Notes: generated by a model not told the origin, from the letters alone. Shown: positions 15,788 to 25,961, numbered from the stretch's first letter. The stretch: 64,000 nucleotides of DNA from Bradyrhizobium iriomotense (GCF_018129405.1 NZ_JAFCLP010000004.1:248001-312000), one strand, 5' to 3'. A program made the numbers and translations.

Positions 15788-16987
15788 CTACTCCGGCGCC
15801 GAACGCGTGACGCCATCGCGAACCATGGCCGCGATCTCGTCGGCGGAATATCCGATCTCGCGAAGAATCTCCGCGCCGTGCTCGTTGAGCCGCGGCGCCA
15901 GGCGCACCGGCTCGGCCTCGGTCTCGGACCAGGTCGCTGTCACCTTCATGCTACGGATCGGGCCTTCGGTCGGATGCGTCACGACCGGGAAGAAGCCGGT
16001 CGCCTCCAGATGCTCGTCGTGCAGGATCGAAGCGAGATCGTGCATCGGCATGACCGGCACGTCCGCTTTCGTCAGCAGCTCGATCCATTCTGCTGTCGTG
16101 CGTGTCTCGAAGATGCGCGCGAGCTCGGCATAGACGAGATCGATGTTGGCGGCGCGGCCGGCGAAGGTTGCGAATTTGGGATCGGCACGCAGATCATCGC
16201 GCCCCGTCGCCTTGAAGAAATTCTCCCACTGCTTGTCGTTATAGACGATGACGCTGAGATAGCCGTCCGACGTCTTATACGGTCGGCGGTCGCGCGAGAG
16301 GTGGCGGGCATAGCCGCCCTTGTCGAGCGGCGGCTCATAGGTGAGGCCGCCCATGTGGTCGCCCATGACGAAGCCGGCCATGGTCTCGAACATCGGGATA
16401 TCTACGCGCTGGCCGCGCCCGGTGCGGTCGCGGTGCACGAGGCTGGCGCAGATCGCGCCGACGGCGGTCAGGCCGACGATGCGGTCGACCAGCGCGTTCG
16501 GCACGTAGCGCGGCACGCCGTCGCCGGTCTGCGCCATCAATGCGGGGAGCGCCGTCGCACCCTGGATCAGATCGTCGTAGGCCGGCTTTGCGGCATAGGG
16601 TCCGTCCTGGCCGAAGCCGAACACGCCGGCATAGACGAGGCGCGGATTGATCTCGGAGACGACATCGTAGCCGAGCTGCAGCCGCGCCATCGCCTGCGGA
16701 CGGACGTTGTAGACCAGCACGTCGGCGTCCTTCAAAAGGCGCAGCACGGCTTCGCGGCCGGCCGGCTTCTTCAGGTCGAGGCAGATCGAGCGCTTGCTGC
16801 GGTTGGTGTTGAGGAACACCGGGCCCATGCCGGCATGGCGCATCGGGCCGATCAGGCGGGTGACGTCGCCGTCGAGCGATTCCACCTTGATGATTTCAGC
16901 ACCGTAGTCGCCGAGCATCTGGGTCGCATAGGGCCCCATCAGCACGGTGGTCATATCAATGACCTTGATGCCCTTCAGCGGCCCCAT
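15788..16987 (-). CDS. CaiB/BaiF family (class III) CoA-transferase
   Basis: 399 residues, the standard size for formyl-CoA/succinyl-CoA-type transferases. Seen: N-terminal 'LKGIKVIDMTTVLMGPYATQ', the CoA-binding 'NTNRSKRSICLDLKKPAGRE', 'GQDGPYAAKPAYDDLIQGAT' with the catalytic Asp expected at D138 after Tyr137, and 'GRGQRVDIPMFETMAGFV'. Transfers CoA between carboxylic acids through an aspartyl-CoA anhydride. Acceptor and donor cannot be deduced. Same direction as the flanking thiolase-fold genes, suggesting a catabolic acyl-CoA pathway, though intergenic repeats and a small gene separate them. Confidence 0.9.
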   Translation of the reverse strand: MGPLKGIKVIDMTTVLMGPYATQMLGDYGAEIIKVESLDGDVTRLIGPMRHAGMGPVFLNTNRSKRSICLDLKKPAGREAVLRLLKDADVLVYNVRPQAMARLQLGYDVVSEINPRLVYAGVFGFGQDGPYAAKPAYDDLIQGATALPALMAQTGDGVPRYVPNALVDRIVGLTAVGAICASLVHRDRTGRGQRVDIPMFETMAGFVMGDHMGGLTYEPPLDKGGYARHLSRDRRPYKTSDGYLSVIVYNDKQWENFFKATGRDDLRADPKFATFAGRAANIDLVYAELARIFETRTTAEWIELLTKADVPVMPMHDLASILHDEHLEATGFFPVVTHPTEGPIRSMKVTATWSETEAEPVRLAPRLNEHGAEILREIGYSADEIAAMVRDGVTRSAPE

Positions 16988-17113
16988 CGTTCGCTCCCGA
17001 TTGCGCGGGCTCTGGAAGCGGCCCAGCGATTTCGGTCCAGCTAAAGACAGTGGCCCCGCGCGCGCAAGGGCGACCGGGGTATGGCCGCATGCGCCGCGCG
17101 GCGATATCGGCTG

Positions 17114-17320
17114 CTATTTCTTCTGGCGGGATTCCCGGATCTTGATCAGACGGTCGAGCTCGTCGTTCTGCTGGTTGATGCGGTCGGCGATGCGCGACTC
17201 ATTCTGCTCGCCCGAGGCGGCGGCGGCCTGCTCGATGAGCTGCCGGATATTGTCCTCGAGGATCGCAATGCGATCGTTGAGTGCGTCCATCGAGAGTGAA
17301 TCTTCGTAGTTGGTGCTCAT
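17114..17320 (-). CDS. Small coiled-coil hypothetical protein
   Basis: 68 residues, very polar, with heptad-like spacing ('MDALNDRIAILEDNIRQLIE', then 'ESRIADRINQQNDELDRLIK'), ending in basic 'RESRQKK'. Predicted as two amphipathic helices or one long coiled coil in the cytoplasm. Resembles SlyX-like small coiled-coil proteins in style but without a clear match. Lies between the CoA-transferase and thiolase genes on the same strand. Function unknown. Confidence 0.65.
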   Translation of the reverse strand: MSTNYEDSLSMDALNDRIAILEDNIRQLIEQAAAASGEQNESRIADRINQQNDELDRLIKIRESRQKK

Positions 17321-17398
17321 GATGCATTTCCCGCAAAATCAATCAGAGCATTAAGGGGGCCACGCGGGCCCACCATGATCTAACGCAAAGAACTTAAT

Positions 17399-17463
17399 GC
17401 GTCGGGTGGGTTACGCCGCGCGAACCGCGCTTTGCGCAGTCGCGAGGCCAACCCACCCTACGC
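17399..17463. repeat. Palindromic intergenic repeat (gggtgggttacgc type)
   Basis: gtcgggtgggttacgc at the left and ccaacccaccctacgc at the right are imperfect inverted arms around a GC-rich middle ('cgcgaaccgcgctttgcgc'). It belongs to the 'GTAGGGTGGG' class of Bradyrhizobium repeats and lies just after the thiolase stop, where it may act as a terminator. Confidence 0.65.
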
Positions 17464-17467
17464 AAGC

Positions 17468-18637
17468 CTACTTCAACGGCTCCAGGATGGAGACGTAGTT
17501 CGCGACGGCCGCGCCGCCCATATTGAAGATGCCGCCGAGTTTCGCATTTTTGAGCTGCATGCCCTCGGGCGCTTGCCCTGCGAGCTGCATCGCCGTCATG
17601 ACGTGCATGGAGACGCCGGTGGCGCCGATCGGGTGGCCCTTGGCCTTGAGGCCGCCGGACGGATTGACCGGCAGCTTGCCGTCCTTGAGGGTCCAGCCCT
17701 CCTTGATGGCGCGGGCGCCCTGCCCCCTCGGCGTCAAGCCCATGGCTTCGTATTCGATCAGCTCGGCAACGGTGAAGCAGTCATGGGTCTCGACGAAGGA
17801 GAGATCGGACAGGGTCACGCCCGCCTTCTCCAGCGCCCGCTGCCAGGCGACCGTGCAGCCCTCGAACTGGAGGATGTCGCGCTTGGACATCGGCAGGAAA
17901 TCCTGGGCATGCGCGGTGGCGCGGAAGCCGATCGACTTGGTCATGCCCTTGGCGGTCTCGGCATCGGCCAAAACCAGCGCCGCGGCACCGTCGGAGACCA
18001 GCGAGCAGTCGGTGCGCTTCAGGGGGCCGGCGACGTAAGGGTTCTTCTCGCTCTCGGCGCGGCAGAAGTCGAAGCCAAAATCCTTGCGCATCTGGGCAAA
18101 GGGATTGGCGACGCCGTTCTTGTGGTTCTTGGCCGCGATCAGCGCCAGCGCATCGGACTGGTCGCCGTATTTCTGGAAATAGGAGCTGGCGATCTTGCCG
18201 AACACGCCGGCGAAGCCGCCGACCGTATCGCCGTCCTCCGGCAGATAGGACGCCTTGAGCAGGTTCTTGCCGATCTCCGGGCCCGGCGTGCGGGTCATCT
18301 GCTCGACGCCGACGACCAGCACGATTTTGGCTGCGCCTGCGGCAATCGCGCGCAGGCCCTGGTGCACCGCGGCCGAGCCCGTGGCGCAGGCGTTCTCGAC
18401 GCGGGTCGCCGGCTTGAAGCGCAGCTTCGGGTCGGCCTGGAGCACCAGCGAGGCGGTAAAATCCTGCGGCGAGAAGCCGGCGTTGAAATGGCCTAACACG
18501 ATCTCGTCAACGTCGGAGGCCGAAATGCCGGCATCGGCCAGCGCCTCATTGGCGACGCGGGTGACGAGGCTTTCGACGGTTTCGGTGTCGAACTTGCCGA
18601 ACGGCGTATGCGCCCATCCGACGATGCTGGCGGTCAT
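17468..18637 (-). CDS. Thiolase (acetyl-CoA acetyltransferase family)
   Basis: 389 residues. The nucleophile is present: Cys84 in 'RVENACATGSAAVHQGL'. The C-terminal motifs 'VNPSGGLKAKGHPIGATG' (His that activates the nucleophile) and 'GGIFNMGGAAVANYVS' follow; in this last segment the usual second catalytic Cys (CxG) is replaced, as in SCP-x-like thiolases. Role: thiolytic cleavage or condensation of acyl-CoA chains. Contrast with the Cys-less homologue at 14524-15660. SD AGGGAGAAG before the ATG. A 21-bp palindrome lies 26 bp upstream and could be its operator. Confidence 0.9.
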   Translation of the reverse strand: MTASIVGWAHTPFGKFDTETVESLVTRVANEALADAGISASDVDEIVLGHFNAGFSPQDFTASLVLQADPKLRFKPATRVENACATGSAAVHQGLRAIAAGAAKIVLVVGVEQMTRTPGPEIGKNLLKASYLPEDGDTVGGFAGVFGKIASSYFQKYGDQSDALALIAAKNHKNGVANPFAQMRKDFGFDFCRAESEKNPYVAGPLKRTDCSLVSDGAAALVLADAETAKGMTKSIGFRATAHAQDFLPMSKRDILQFEGCTVAWQRALEKAGVTLSDLSFVETHDCFTVAELIEYEAMGLTPRGQGARAIKEGWTLKDGKLPVNPSGGLKAKGHPIGATGVSMHVMTAMQLAGQAPEGMQLKNAKLGGIFNMGGAAVANYVSILEPLK

Positions 18638-18663
18638 GGTCTCTTCTCCCTGAGGTCTTTTAC

Positions 18664-18684
18664 CTGAGCTAAGTCTTAGCCCAG
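18664..18684. promoter_or_regulatory. 21-bp palindrome upstream of the thiolase gene
   Basis: ctgagctaag-t-cttagcccag pairs at 9 of 10 positions around one central base. It lies in the 60-bp gap between the end of eda and the start of the thiolase gene (18637). Such odd-centred palindromes are typical of TetR-family operators; as a hairpin it would be weak because the loop is too tight. Confidence 0.4.
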
Positions 18685-18697
18685 GGATGGCAAGACT

Positions 18698-19348
18698 TCA
18701 CGCGGCTTTCAGGGCCTGGAGCGTGCGCTGGCAGATGGCAGTTATGCCGGCCCAGTTCCCGGCCCTGATCTCCGCCGTCGGGCACAGCCAGGAGCCGCCG
18801 ACCGCCACCACGTTCGGCTCGGCGAGCCATGTCGCCGCATTGGCCTCGCCGACCCCGCCGGTGGGGCAGAACCGCACGTTCGGGAACGGTCCGCCGAGCG
18901 CCCGCAGGCCCTTGATGCCGCCGGCCTGCTCGGCCGGGAAGAATTTTGCCACGTCGAACCCTTGCGCCAACGCCATCATCAGCTCGGACGCCGTGGCGAT
19001 GCCCGGCGCGAACGGCAAGGAGCTGTCAGCGGCGGCCTTGAGGAGATCGGGGGTCAGGCCCGGGCTGATGCCGAATGCGACACCGAGCTTCTCGACCCGG
19101 GTGAAGTCGGCCGGATTGAGAATCGTGCCGATGCCGACGACCGCCTCGGGGACCTCGGCCATCATCGCCCGCGCTGCCTCGATCGCAACGGGGGTGCGCA
19201 GGGTCACCTCCAGCGTGCGGACGCCGCCGGCAACCAGCGCACGCGCCAGCGGCACGGCATCCTGGATACGCTCGATGGTGAGAACGGGAATGACGGTCGC
19301 GGCCTTGAACAGCGCGACGAGGTGGTTCTGTTGGGCAGCAGTGGGCAT
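18698..19348 (-). CDS. eda: 2-keto-3-deoxy-6-phosphogluconate (KDPG/KHG) aldolase
   Basis: 216 residues. Eda motifs in order: 'VIPVLTIERIQDAVPLARAL' (19-38), 'GGVRTLEVTLRTP' with the catalytic Glu, 'VGIGTILNPADF', 'APGIATASELMMAL' and the Schiff-base Lys in 'FDVAKFFPAE' (K135). 'CPTGGVGEANAATWL' is the phosphate site. Cleaves KDPG to pyruvate and glyceraldehyde 3-phosphate. Last gene of the leftward sugar-acid operon, 17 bp after the KDG-kinase stop. The frame continues upstream into kdgK, but the ATG at 19348 gives the family-standard start. Confidence 0.92.
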   Translation of the reverse strand: MPTAAQQNHLVALFKAATVIPVLTIERIQDAVPLARALVAGGVRTLEVTLRTPVAIEAARAMMAEVPEAVVGIGTILNPADFTRVEKLGVAFGISPGLTPDLLKAAADSSLPFAPGIATASELMMALAQGFDVAKFFPAEQAGGIKGLRALGGPFPNVRFCPTGGVGEANAATWLAEPNVVAVGGSWLCPTAEIRAGNWAGITAICQRTLQALKAA

Positions 19349-19365
19349 CTTGGGGATCTTTTCGT

Positions 19366-20361
19366 TTACTTGGTCGCTTGGCGAGAGGCCGCCGGCCGGT
19401 GCCGCTTCTTCGGCGGCATGGCATAGCCCGGAATGATGGCGCCGGGATAGCAGATCACGAGGCTGGCGAGGCGATGCCCGGCCTGGGCCGCCTCGACCGG
19501 TTCCGAGCCGGCGAGCCGGGCGGCGATATAGGCGGCGGCGAAGCTGTCGCCGGCGGCGGTGGTGTCGACCACGGGCTTGGTCATGGGCTCGGCGCGGACC
19601 TCGTGGATCCCCCCCGGGAAGCGCAAGAGGCTCACCGGCTCGGCGAGGCGGAACACCAGCTCGGGCGTGGGAATGCGCGCCATCAGCTGCTCGTGGCTCT
19701 CGCCGGGATAGAGCGCGAGCAAATCCTCGGTCGAGGTCAGCACGATGTCGGCGGCCGCAAAGGCCGCGGCGAACGCCTCGCGCGCCACGTCGCGATCCGG
19801 CCATCCGCGTGCGCGGAAATTGCTGTCGAACACGAAACGCGTGCCGAGCAGGCGCGCGCGCTTGATCGCCGCGAACAGACGCTCGCGTCCGGGCGCATCG
19901 TAGATCGAGAGCGTGATCGCCGAGAGATAGACGATGTCGTAGCTCATCAGCGAGTTGAGCAGCTCGTCGGTCTCCGGCAGGCTCATCAGCTGCCGCGCCG
20001 CCGCACTGTCGCGCCAGTGGAAGAACTGGCGCTCGCCCTTCGCATCCGTCTGGATCATGTAGAGGCCGGGCAGCTTGCCCGGCAAGCGCACAACGCGCCG
20101 CGTACCGACGCTCTCCGCGTTCCAGGCCGCGATCATCTCATCGCTCAAGGCATCGTCGCCGAGCGCGGTGAGATAATCGACCTTGACCTCGAGCCGCGCG
20201 AGATAGACGGCCGTGTTGAGGGTGTCGCCGCCGAAGCCGCGCGAGTACAGCCCGCCGCCCTGCCCCTGGCCGGCAGAGGCGCCCCCCTGGGCCTGCCGGA
20301 GCTCGACCATGCATTCGCCGATGCAAGCAACGCTCGCCATCGTCATATCCACGCTGTTCAT
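19366..20361 (-). CDS. kdgK: 2-keto-3-deoxygluconate kinase (PfkB family)
   Basis: 331 residues, PfkB/ribokinase fold: 'ACIGECMVELRQ' at the start, substrate-binding 'GFGGDTLNTAVYLARL', and the ATP/anion-hole motif 'DTTAAGDSFAAAYIA' containing the catalytic Asp. KdgK-type enzymes phosphorylate KDG to KDPG, which the next gene product (Eda) splits. The length and 'GDTLN' motif match KDG kinases better than fructokinases. Starts 8 bp after denD; no strong ribosome site is visible, so translation may depend on coupling. ATGs a few codons in are possible alternative starts. C-terminal tail is basic. Confidence 0.9.
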   Translation of the reverse strand: MNSVDMTMASVACIGECMVELRQAQGGASAGQGQGGGLYSRGFGGDTLNTAVYLARLEVKVDYLTALGDDALSDEMIAAWNAESVGTRRVVRLPGKLPGLYMIQTDAKGERQFFHWRDSAAARQLMSLPETDELLNSLMSYDIVYLSAITLSIYDAPGRERLFAAIKRARLLGTRFVFDSNFRARGWPDRDVAREAFAAAFAAADIVLTSTEDLLALYPGESHEQLMARIPTPELVFRLAEPVSLLRFPGGIHEVRAEPMTKPVVDTTAAGDSFAAAYIAARLAGSEPVEAAQAGHRLASLVICYPGAIIPGYAMPPKKRHRPAASRQATK

Positions 20362-20369
20362 CGGTTAGG

Positions 20370-21356
20370 TCAGGCGACGAAGTTGCCGCCGAGCTCGTCT
20401 TCGATGTGAATGCGGATGATATCGTCGAAAGTCTTCTCGGCGGTGGTGAATCCGAGCTCGCGCGACCGCTTTGCATCGAAATTGCGCGGCCAGCCGCCGA
20501 CGATGCCGACGATGAAGGGATCGGGCTCGCGCTTGATGCGGGCGGCAACCTTTTCGCCGGCAACCCGCTTCAATGCAGCGATCTGCTCGCCGACGGTGGC
20601 CGACAGGCCGGGCATGGTCAGGTTGCGACGCGGGCCGACGGTTGAGAGGTCCATGGTGCCGGCGTGGAGCAGGAAGCCGACCGCGGAGCGCGGCGTGGCG
20701 TGCCAGTGGCGGACGTCTTCGGAGACCGGGAGCACCGCTTCCTTGCCGGCCAGCGGCTCACGCAGGATGTTGGAGAAGAAGCCCGATGCCGCCTTGTTGG
20801 GCAGGCCGGGCCGGATGCAGATGGTCGGCAGGCGGATGCCGATGCCGTCGAGGAAGCCGCGGCGCGAATAGTCGGCGAGCAGGAGTTCGCCGATCGCCTT
20901 CTGGGTGCCGTAGCTGAGCAGCGGGGTGTGGAAGAACTCGTCGCCGATTGCATCCGGGAACGGCGCGCCGAACACGGCGATCGAGGACGTGAACACCACG
21001 CGCGGCTTGTAGCCGCCGCCGACGAGCCTGATGGCGTCGAGCAGCATCCGCGTGCCGTCGAGGTTGATGCGGTAGCCCTTGTCGAAATCGAGCTCGGCCT
21101 CGCCCGAGACGATCGCGGCGAGATGAAAGATCGCGTCGGGACGGCCCGCGATCAGCTTCTCGGCAGCGCCCGGGACGGCGAAATCGCCCGAGACGGTCTC
21201 GACCGGAAAACCGGCCTTCTCCGGCTTCTTCGGCTCGACCACGTCATGCATGGTGAGTTTCGTGATGTCGCTCTTGCCGAGCCGACCGTCGCGCAGCAGC
21301 CGTTCACAGAATTTGCGGCCGACCATGCCGGCGGCGCCGAGAACCAGAATGTGCAA
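20370..21356 (-). CDS. denD: NAD-dependent sugar-acid dehydrogenase, DenD-like (SDR/epimerase fold)
   Basis: 328 residues of the extended SDR fold: Rossmann motif 'LVLGAAGMVGRKF' (6-18), 'DAIFHLAAIVSGEAELDFD', catalytic Ser in 'VFTSSIAVFG' and the Tyr-Lys pair in 'LLSYGTQKAIGEL'. The pattern matches D-erythronate dehydrogenase DenD, which oxidises C2 of D-erythronate. Here it lies in an ABC importer/KDG-kinase/Eda operon, so a longer sugar acid may be the real substrate. It ends just before kdgK and starts 66 bp after the permease stop. The symbol reflects resemblance only. Confidence 0.82.
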   Translation of the reverse strand: MHILVLGAAGMVGRKFCERLLRDGRLGKSDITKLTMHDVVEPKKPEKAGFPVETVSGDFAVPGAAEKLIAGRPDAIFHLAAIVSGEAELDFDKGYRINLDGTRMLLDAIRLVGGGYKPRVVFTSSIAVFGAPFPDAIGDEFFHTPLLSYGTQKAIGELLLADYSRRGFLDGIGIRLPTICIRPGLPNKAASGFFSNILREPLAGKEAVLPVSEDVRHWHATPRSAVGFLLHAGTMDLSTVGPRRNLTMPGLSATVGEQIAALKRVAGEKVAARIKREPDPFIVGIVGGWPRNFDAKRSRELGFTTAEKTFDDIIRIHIEDELGGNFVA

Positions 21357-21422
21357 GAGCTTAACTCCTTCTTATTGGCCGGAACGCGCCGCTCCTGGCG
21401 CGCCCTCAGGCAAGCCCCGCGA

Positions 21423-22349
21423 TCATTCCTTCACGGCGCCGGTCATCGCCGACACATAATGCTCCACGAAGAAGGCGTAAAGGATGACGAGCGGCAGCGA
21501 GCCGGCCAGCGCCCCCGCCATCAGCGAGCCCCAGCGGTAGATGTCGCCGTCCACGAACTCGTTGACGATCGCCACCGGCACCGTCTTGTTGCTGGTCGAT
21601 TGCAGGAAGGTCAGGGCGTAGATGAACTCGTTCCAGCACAGGGTGAAGCAGAAGATGAAGGCCGAGATCAGGCCGGGGATCGCGAGCGGCAGCACGATCT
21701 TGATCAGGATCTGCCAGCGGCTCGCCCCGTCGATCAGGGCGCATTCCTCGAGCTCGAACGGGATGGTCTTGAAATAGCCCATCAACAGCCAGGTCGAGAA
21801 TGGGATCAGGATGGTCGGATAGGTCAGGATCAGCGCCAGCGGCGAATCGAACAGGCCGTACTGGAACACGACGGTGGCGAGCGGAATGAACAGGATCGAC
21901 GGCGGCACCAGATAGGCGAGGAAGATCAGCCCGCCGACGAGATGAGCCCCCTTGTAGCGCAACCGGACGATGGCATAGGCGGCCAGCACGCTCGCGAAGA
22001 TCGAAAGCACCGTTGCACAGACGGCCACGTACATCGTGTTCCAGAGCCAGTGCGGGTAGTAGCTCTCGAACAGCAGCTTGTGGAAGTGCTTGAACGTCGG
22101 ACTCCAGGTCCAGAACGGATTGTACCTGTCGAGATCGAGCAGCTGTTCGTCCGGCTTCACCGACGTCAGCGCCATCCAGTAGAACGGGAACAGCAGGATG
22201 ACGACGATGATTGCGAGCGGCAGATACAGCGTCACGATCCGGCGCGGCACCGACTGCAGATAGCTCATGCCTTCGCTGTGATCGGCCGTAGGCGACGAGC
22301 CCGACAGCACATTCTTCAGATCGATGGATCTGGTGGGCAGGTCAGTCAT
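21423..22349 (-). CDS. Carbohydrate ABC transporter permease (MalG/UgpE type)
   Basis: 308 residues from the ATG at 22349. About six membrane helices, beginning 'RRIVTLYLPLAIIVVILLFP'. The binding-protein-dependent permease motif that contacts the ATPase is 'EECALIDGASRWQILIKIVL' (EAA loop, with the typical Gly). Its start overlaps the end of the other permease gene by 8 bp, so the two are coupled. Forms the membrane channel with the product of 22342-23295 and is driven by the ATPase at 24732-25799. Upstream in-frame codons back to 22412 are inside the neighbouring gene and were excluded. Confidence 0.92.
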   Translation of the reverse strand: MTDLPTRSIDLKNVLSGSSPTADHSEGMSYLQSVPRRIVTLYLPLAIIVVILLFPFYWMALTSVKPDEQLLDLDRYNPFWTWSPTFKHFHKLLFESYYPHWLWNTMYVAVCATVLSIFASVLAAYAIVRLRYKGAHLVGGLIFLAYLVPPSILFIPLATVVFQYGLFDSPLALILTYPTILIPFSTWLLMGYFKTIPFELEECALIDGASRWQILIKIVLPLAIPGLISAFIFCFTLCWNEFIYALTFLQSTSNKTVPVAIVNEFVDGDIYRWGSLMAGALAGSLPLVILYAFFVEHYVSAMTGAVKE

Positions 22350-23295
22350 TGCTCTCTCCCTGCTGCCATTTCCGGCGCTGCAATCCGAACCATGAGACCA
22401 TGATCGCGGCAAGCAGGAACGGGATCATCGCACTGGAGATCGCAGCGCCTTCGCCCAGCTGCCCGGCGATGATCGCGCGCTGGTACGACAGGGTCGCCAT
22501 CAGATGGGTGGCGTTGACCGGGCCGCCGCGGGTCATGGCCCAGATCAGCTGGAAGTCGGTGAAGGTGAACAGCACCGAGAAGGTCATCACGACGGCGATG
22601 ATCGGCGTCAGCAGCGGATAGGTGATGTACCGGAAATTCTGCCAGCGCGTGGCGCCGTCGAGCGTTGCCGCCTCATAGAGCGACGGCGACACCGTCTGCA
22701 GGCCTGCGAGCAGCGTGATCGCCACGAACGGCACGCCGCGCCAGATATTGGCGAAGATCACGCAGATGCGTGCCCAGGTCGTGTCGCCGAGGAAGTTGAT
22801 GTTCTGGTTGATTAAGCCGAGGTGCTTCAGCGACCAGGAGATGATGGAGAATTGCGAGTCGAAGATCCACCAGAACGCCAACGCCGAGAGCACCGTCGGC
22901 ACGATGAAGGGGATCAGGACCATCGCGCGCAACATCGCCTTGAACGGCATGTTCTCGTTCAGCAGCAGTGCGAGATAGAGCCCGATCGCGAATTTGAGAG
23001 CGCTGGCGACGAAGGTGTACAGGAGCGTGTTGAACACCGACAGCCAGAAGATGGAATCGTCCCACAGCCACTCATAGTTCTCGGTGGCGACGAAGTGCCC
23101 GACCCTGCCGATACGGGTGTCGGTGAAGGACAGCCAGATGCCGAGCCCCAGCGGATAGGCCAGGAAGAAGATCAGGAACGCCATGGCCGGCACCATGAAC
23201 CAGAAGCCGAGCCAGTTGCGATTGTGTTTGAGCTGGGTCCAGGCGCTAGCCTCGCTCATCTGAGGCTTGGCCCGGGGAATTGCGACATCAGCCAT
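22342..23295 (-). CDS. Carbohydrate ABC transporter permease (MalF/UgpA type)
   Basis: 317 residues, about six helices: 'WLGFWFMVPAMAFLIFFLAY' near residue 28, then the conserved 'SLYEAATLDGATRWQNFRYI' EAA loop near 210 and 'GGPVNATHLMATLSYQRAII' typical of MalF/UgpA-type sugar permeases. Pairs with the overlapping downstream permease. Second membrane half of a CUT1-type importer whose substrate is probably a sugar or sugar acid, judged from the kdgK/eda/dehydratase neighbours. Follows the binding-protein gene with a 64-bp gap. Confidence 0.92.
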   Translation of the reverse strand: MADVAIPRAKPQMSEASAWTQLKHNRNWLGFWFMVPAMAFLIFFLAYPLGLGIWLSFTDTRIGRVGHFVATENYEWLWDDSIFWLSVFNTLLYTFVASALKFAIGLYLALLLNENMPFKAMLRAMVLIPFIVPTVLSALAFWWIFDSQFSIISWSLKHLGLINQNINFLGDTTWARICVIFANIWRGVPFVAITLLAGLQTVSPSLYEAATLDGATRWQNFRYITYPLLTPIIAVVMTFSVLFTFTDFQLIWAMTRGGPVNATHLMATLSYQRAIIAGQLGEGAAISSAMIPFLLAAIMVSWFGLQRRKWQQGESND

Positions 23296-23359
23296 GCCCG
23301 ATATCCTTGAACGAAATGTTGACGAGCGGGCGGCCGGGTGGCCGCCCGCCCCGTGACCG

Positions 23360-24679
23360 TCAGCGATAGATGCGCTTCAATTGCCGTTCGGCTTCCGCCA
23401 TCGCGCCCTTTGCATCCTTTGAGCCGGTGCAATAATTGGCGAACATGTCGACGACGATGAAGTCGGCGATCGCGGTGGCCGCCTTCTCGCCGACCGTGCC
23501 GATGCCGGAGGCCGGCAGCGTGCGCTTGGAGGCCAGCGAGAACACGGTGTTCTTGGGATCCGCGGTCCAGACGGGCGCCGACTCATAGGCATTGAGCGTC
23601 TGGGTCAGATAACCCTGCGCGCCGTCCAGCCACTTCTCGTAATTCTCCTTCTCGAGCATGAAAGCGACGAAGGCCTTTGCCGCATTCGGATATTTCGTGA
23701 AGTTGAAGGCGAGAATCGGAAACGCCAGCTGCAACTCGCTCGGCTTGCCGACCGGCCCGACCGGGTGCAGCGCGTGATAGGTGTCTTCCGCGAGTTCCTT
23801 CTTGGTGGGGTCAGTTTTGGCGGCGACATAAATCGAAATGCCGTTGAGGGTACAATAGAGCTCACCGGCCAAGTACGCCTTGTTGTTGGAGGAGTCGTTC
23901 CAGGACGGGGTGCCCGGGATGAAGGTTTCGTAAAGCGCTTTGCAATACTCCAGCGCCTTCGCGGTCTCGGGCGAATTGATGATGATCTTGTCGTTCTGGT
24001 CGACCGTGTAGGCGCCGTGCCCCCACAGTATCCAATGTAGCCAGGCGTTGGCATCGCCGCTGGCGTGTCCGAGCGCGTAGCCAGCCGGCGTGTTGTTCGC
24101 TTTGAGCGCCTTGCACATCTCGAGGAAGCTCGGGAAGTCCTTCGGAAACTCCTTGAAGCCCGCCTTGTCGGTCGCCGACTTCCGGTAGGTCATGTAGCCG
24201 CCGTTGGTCGCGACGGGGATGCCCAGCCAGTCATCGCCAAGCTTGCAGGTCTTTGCTGCAGCGTCCGTCCAGCCGCCATACTTCTTGCCGAGGTAGTCGG
24301 CGACATCGTTCATTTTCAGGACTTTGGTCGGGAACAGCTGCGGCAGCGTATGCAGGCCCCAGGCGACGTCGAGGCCGGAGCCCGTGTTGGCTGCAACGGA
24401 TGCTTTCGGCTGCACGTCCTCGAAAGACTCGCTAAACACGTTCATTTCGACGCCTGTCGCCGACTTGAATGCCGCCACCATCGCGTTGAACGCATCGTCT
24501 TCCGCCGGCACGAAGCGCTTCCACCGCATCACGGTCAGCTTGGCGCCGGGCTCGGCCTTCCAGGGCGAGCTCTGTGCCCAGGCCCTGGCGAAGTCGAACA
24601 GAGCCGGCCCCGTCAGCATGCCGGTCGCAGCCAGAGCCGTTCCGCCTTGAAGCAGAGTCCGGCGGGTAAAGTCTTGCAT
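23360..24679 (-). CDS. ABC transporter solute-binding protein (family 1) with Tat signal
   Basis: 439 residues. The N-terminus carries a twin-arginine motif ('FTRRTLLQGGTALAATGML') followed by a hydrophobic stretch and 'AWAQSS', so export as a folded protein by Tat is likely, unusual among sugar-binding proteins but seen in rhizobia. The mature part is family-1 type ('LTVMRWKRFVPAEDDAFNAM', 'EKENYEKWLDGAQGYLTQTL'). Delivers the substrate to the two permeases downstream. SD GGGAGGA precedes the ATG. The ATPase gene lies upstream in the same operon. Confidence 0.92.
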   Translation of the reverse strand: MQDFTRRTLLQGGTALAATGMLTGPALFDFARAWAQSSPWKAEPGAKLTVMRWKRFVPAEDDAFNAMVAAFKSATGVEMNVFSESFEDVQPKASVAANTGSGLDVAWGLHTLPQLFPTKVLKMNDVADYLGKKYGGWTDAAAKTCKLGDDWLGIPVATNGGYMTYRKSATDKAGFKEFPKDFPSFLEMCKALKANNTPAGYALGHASGDANAWLHWILWGHGAYTVDQNDKIIINSPETAKALEYCKALYETFIPGTPSWNDSSNNKAYLAGELYCTLNGISIYVAAKTDPTKKELAEDTYHALHPVGPVGKPSELQLAFPILAFNFTKYPNAAKAFVAFMLEKENYEKWLDGAQGYLTQTLNAYESAPVWTADPKNTVFSLASKRTLPASGIGTVGEKAATAIADFIVVDMFANYCTGSKDAKGAMAEAERQLKRIYR

Positions 24680-24731
24680 GTTGTCCTCCCTGTGATGCTT
24701 TTTGTTGTCTTATGCCTTGTCGTCTTACGCG

Positions 24732-25799
<1,068 letters not shown>

Positions 25800-25947
25800 C
25801 TAGCTCCCTCCTCCGACTCAGGCAGCGCAACCCTGGCGCCGCCACCGTCTTGTTTTTCTGAACTTCGCCGAACGAAGCCCACCCTTAGCAGGCGACATTG
25901 TCGGCAGTTTGCGCGGCTTTGGCAATTTGTCTTTGGTTAGTCGTTGC

Positions 25948-25961
25948 TGGTAGCGCTGTCA
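25948..25961. promoter_or_regulatory. Candidate LacI-family operator in the divergent promoter region
   Basis: TGGTAGCGCTGTCA matches the LacI-type palindrome TGGTAGCGCTACCA at 12 of 14 positions. It lies between ugpC-type (start 25799) and lacI (start 26004). A closely related site is at 27076-27089, and both are about 150 bp upstream of a catabolic or transport gene start. Confidence 0.6.
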
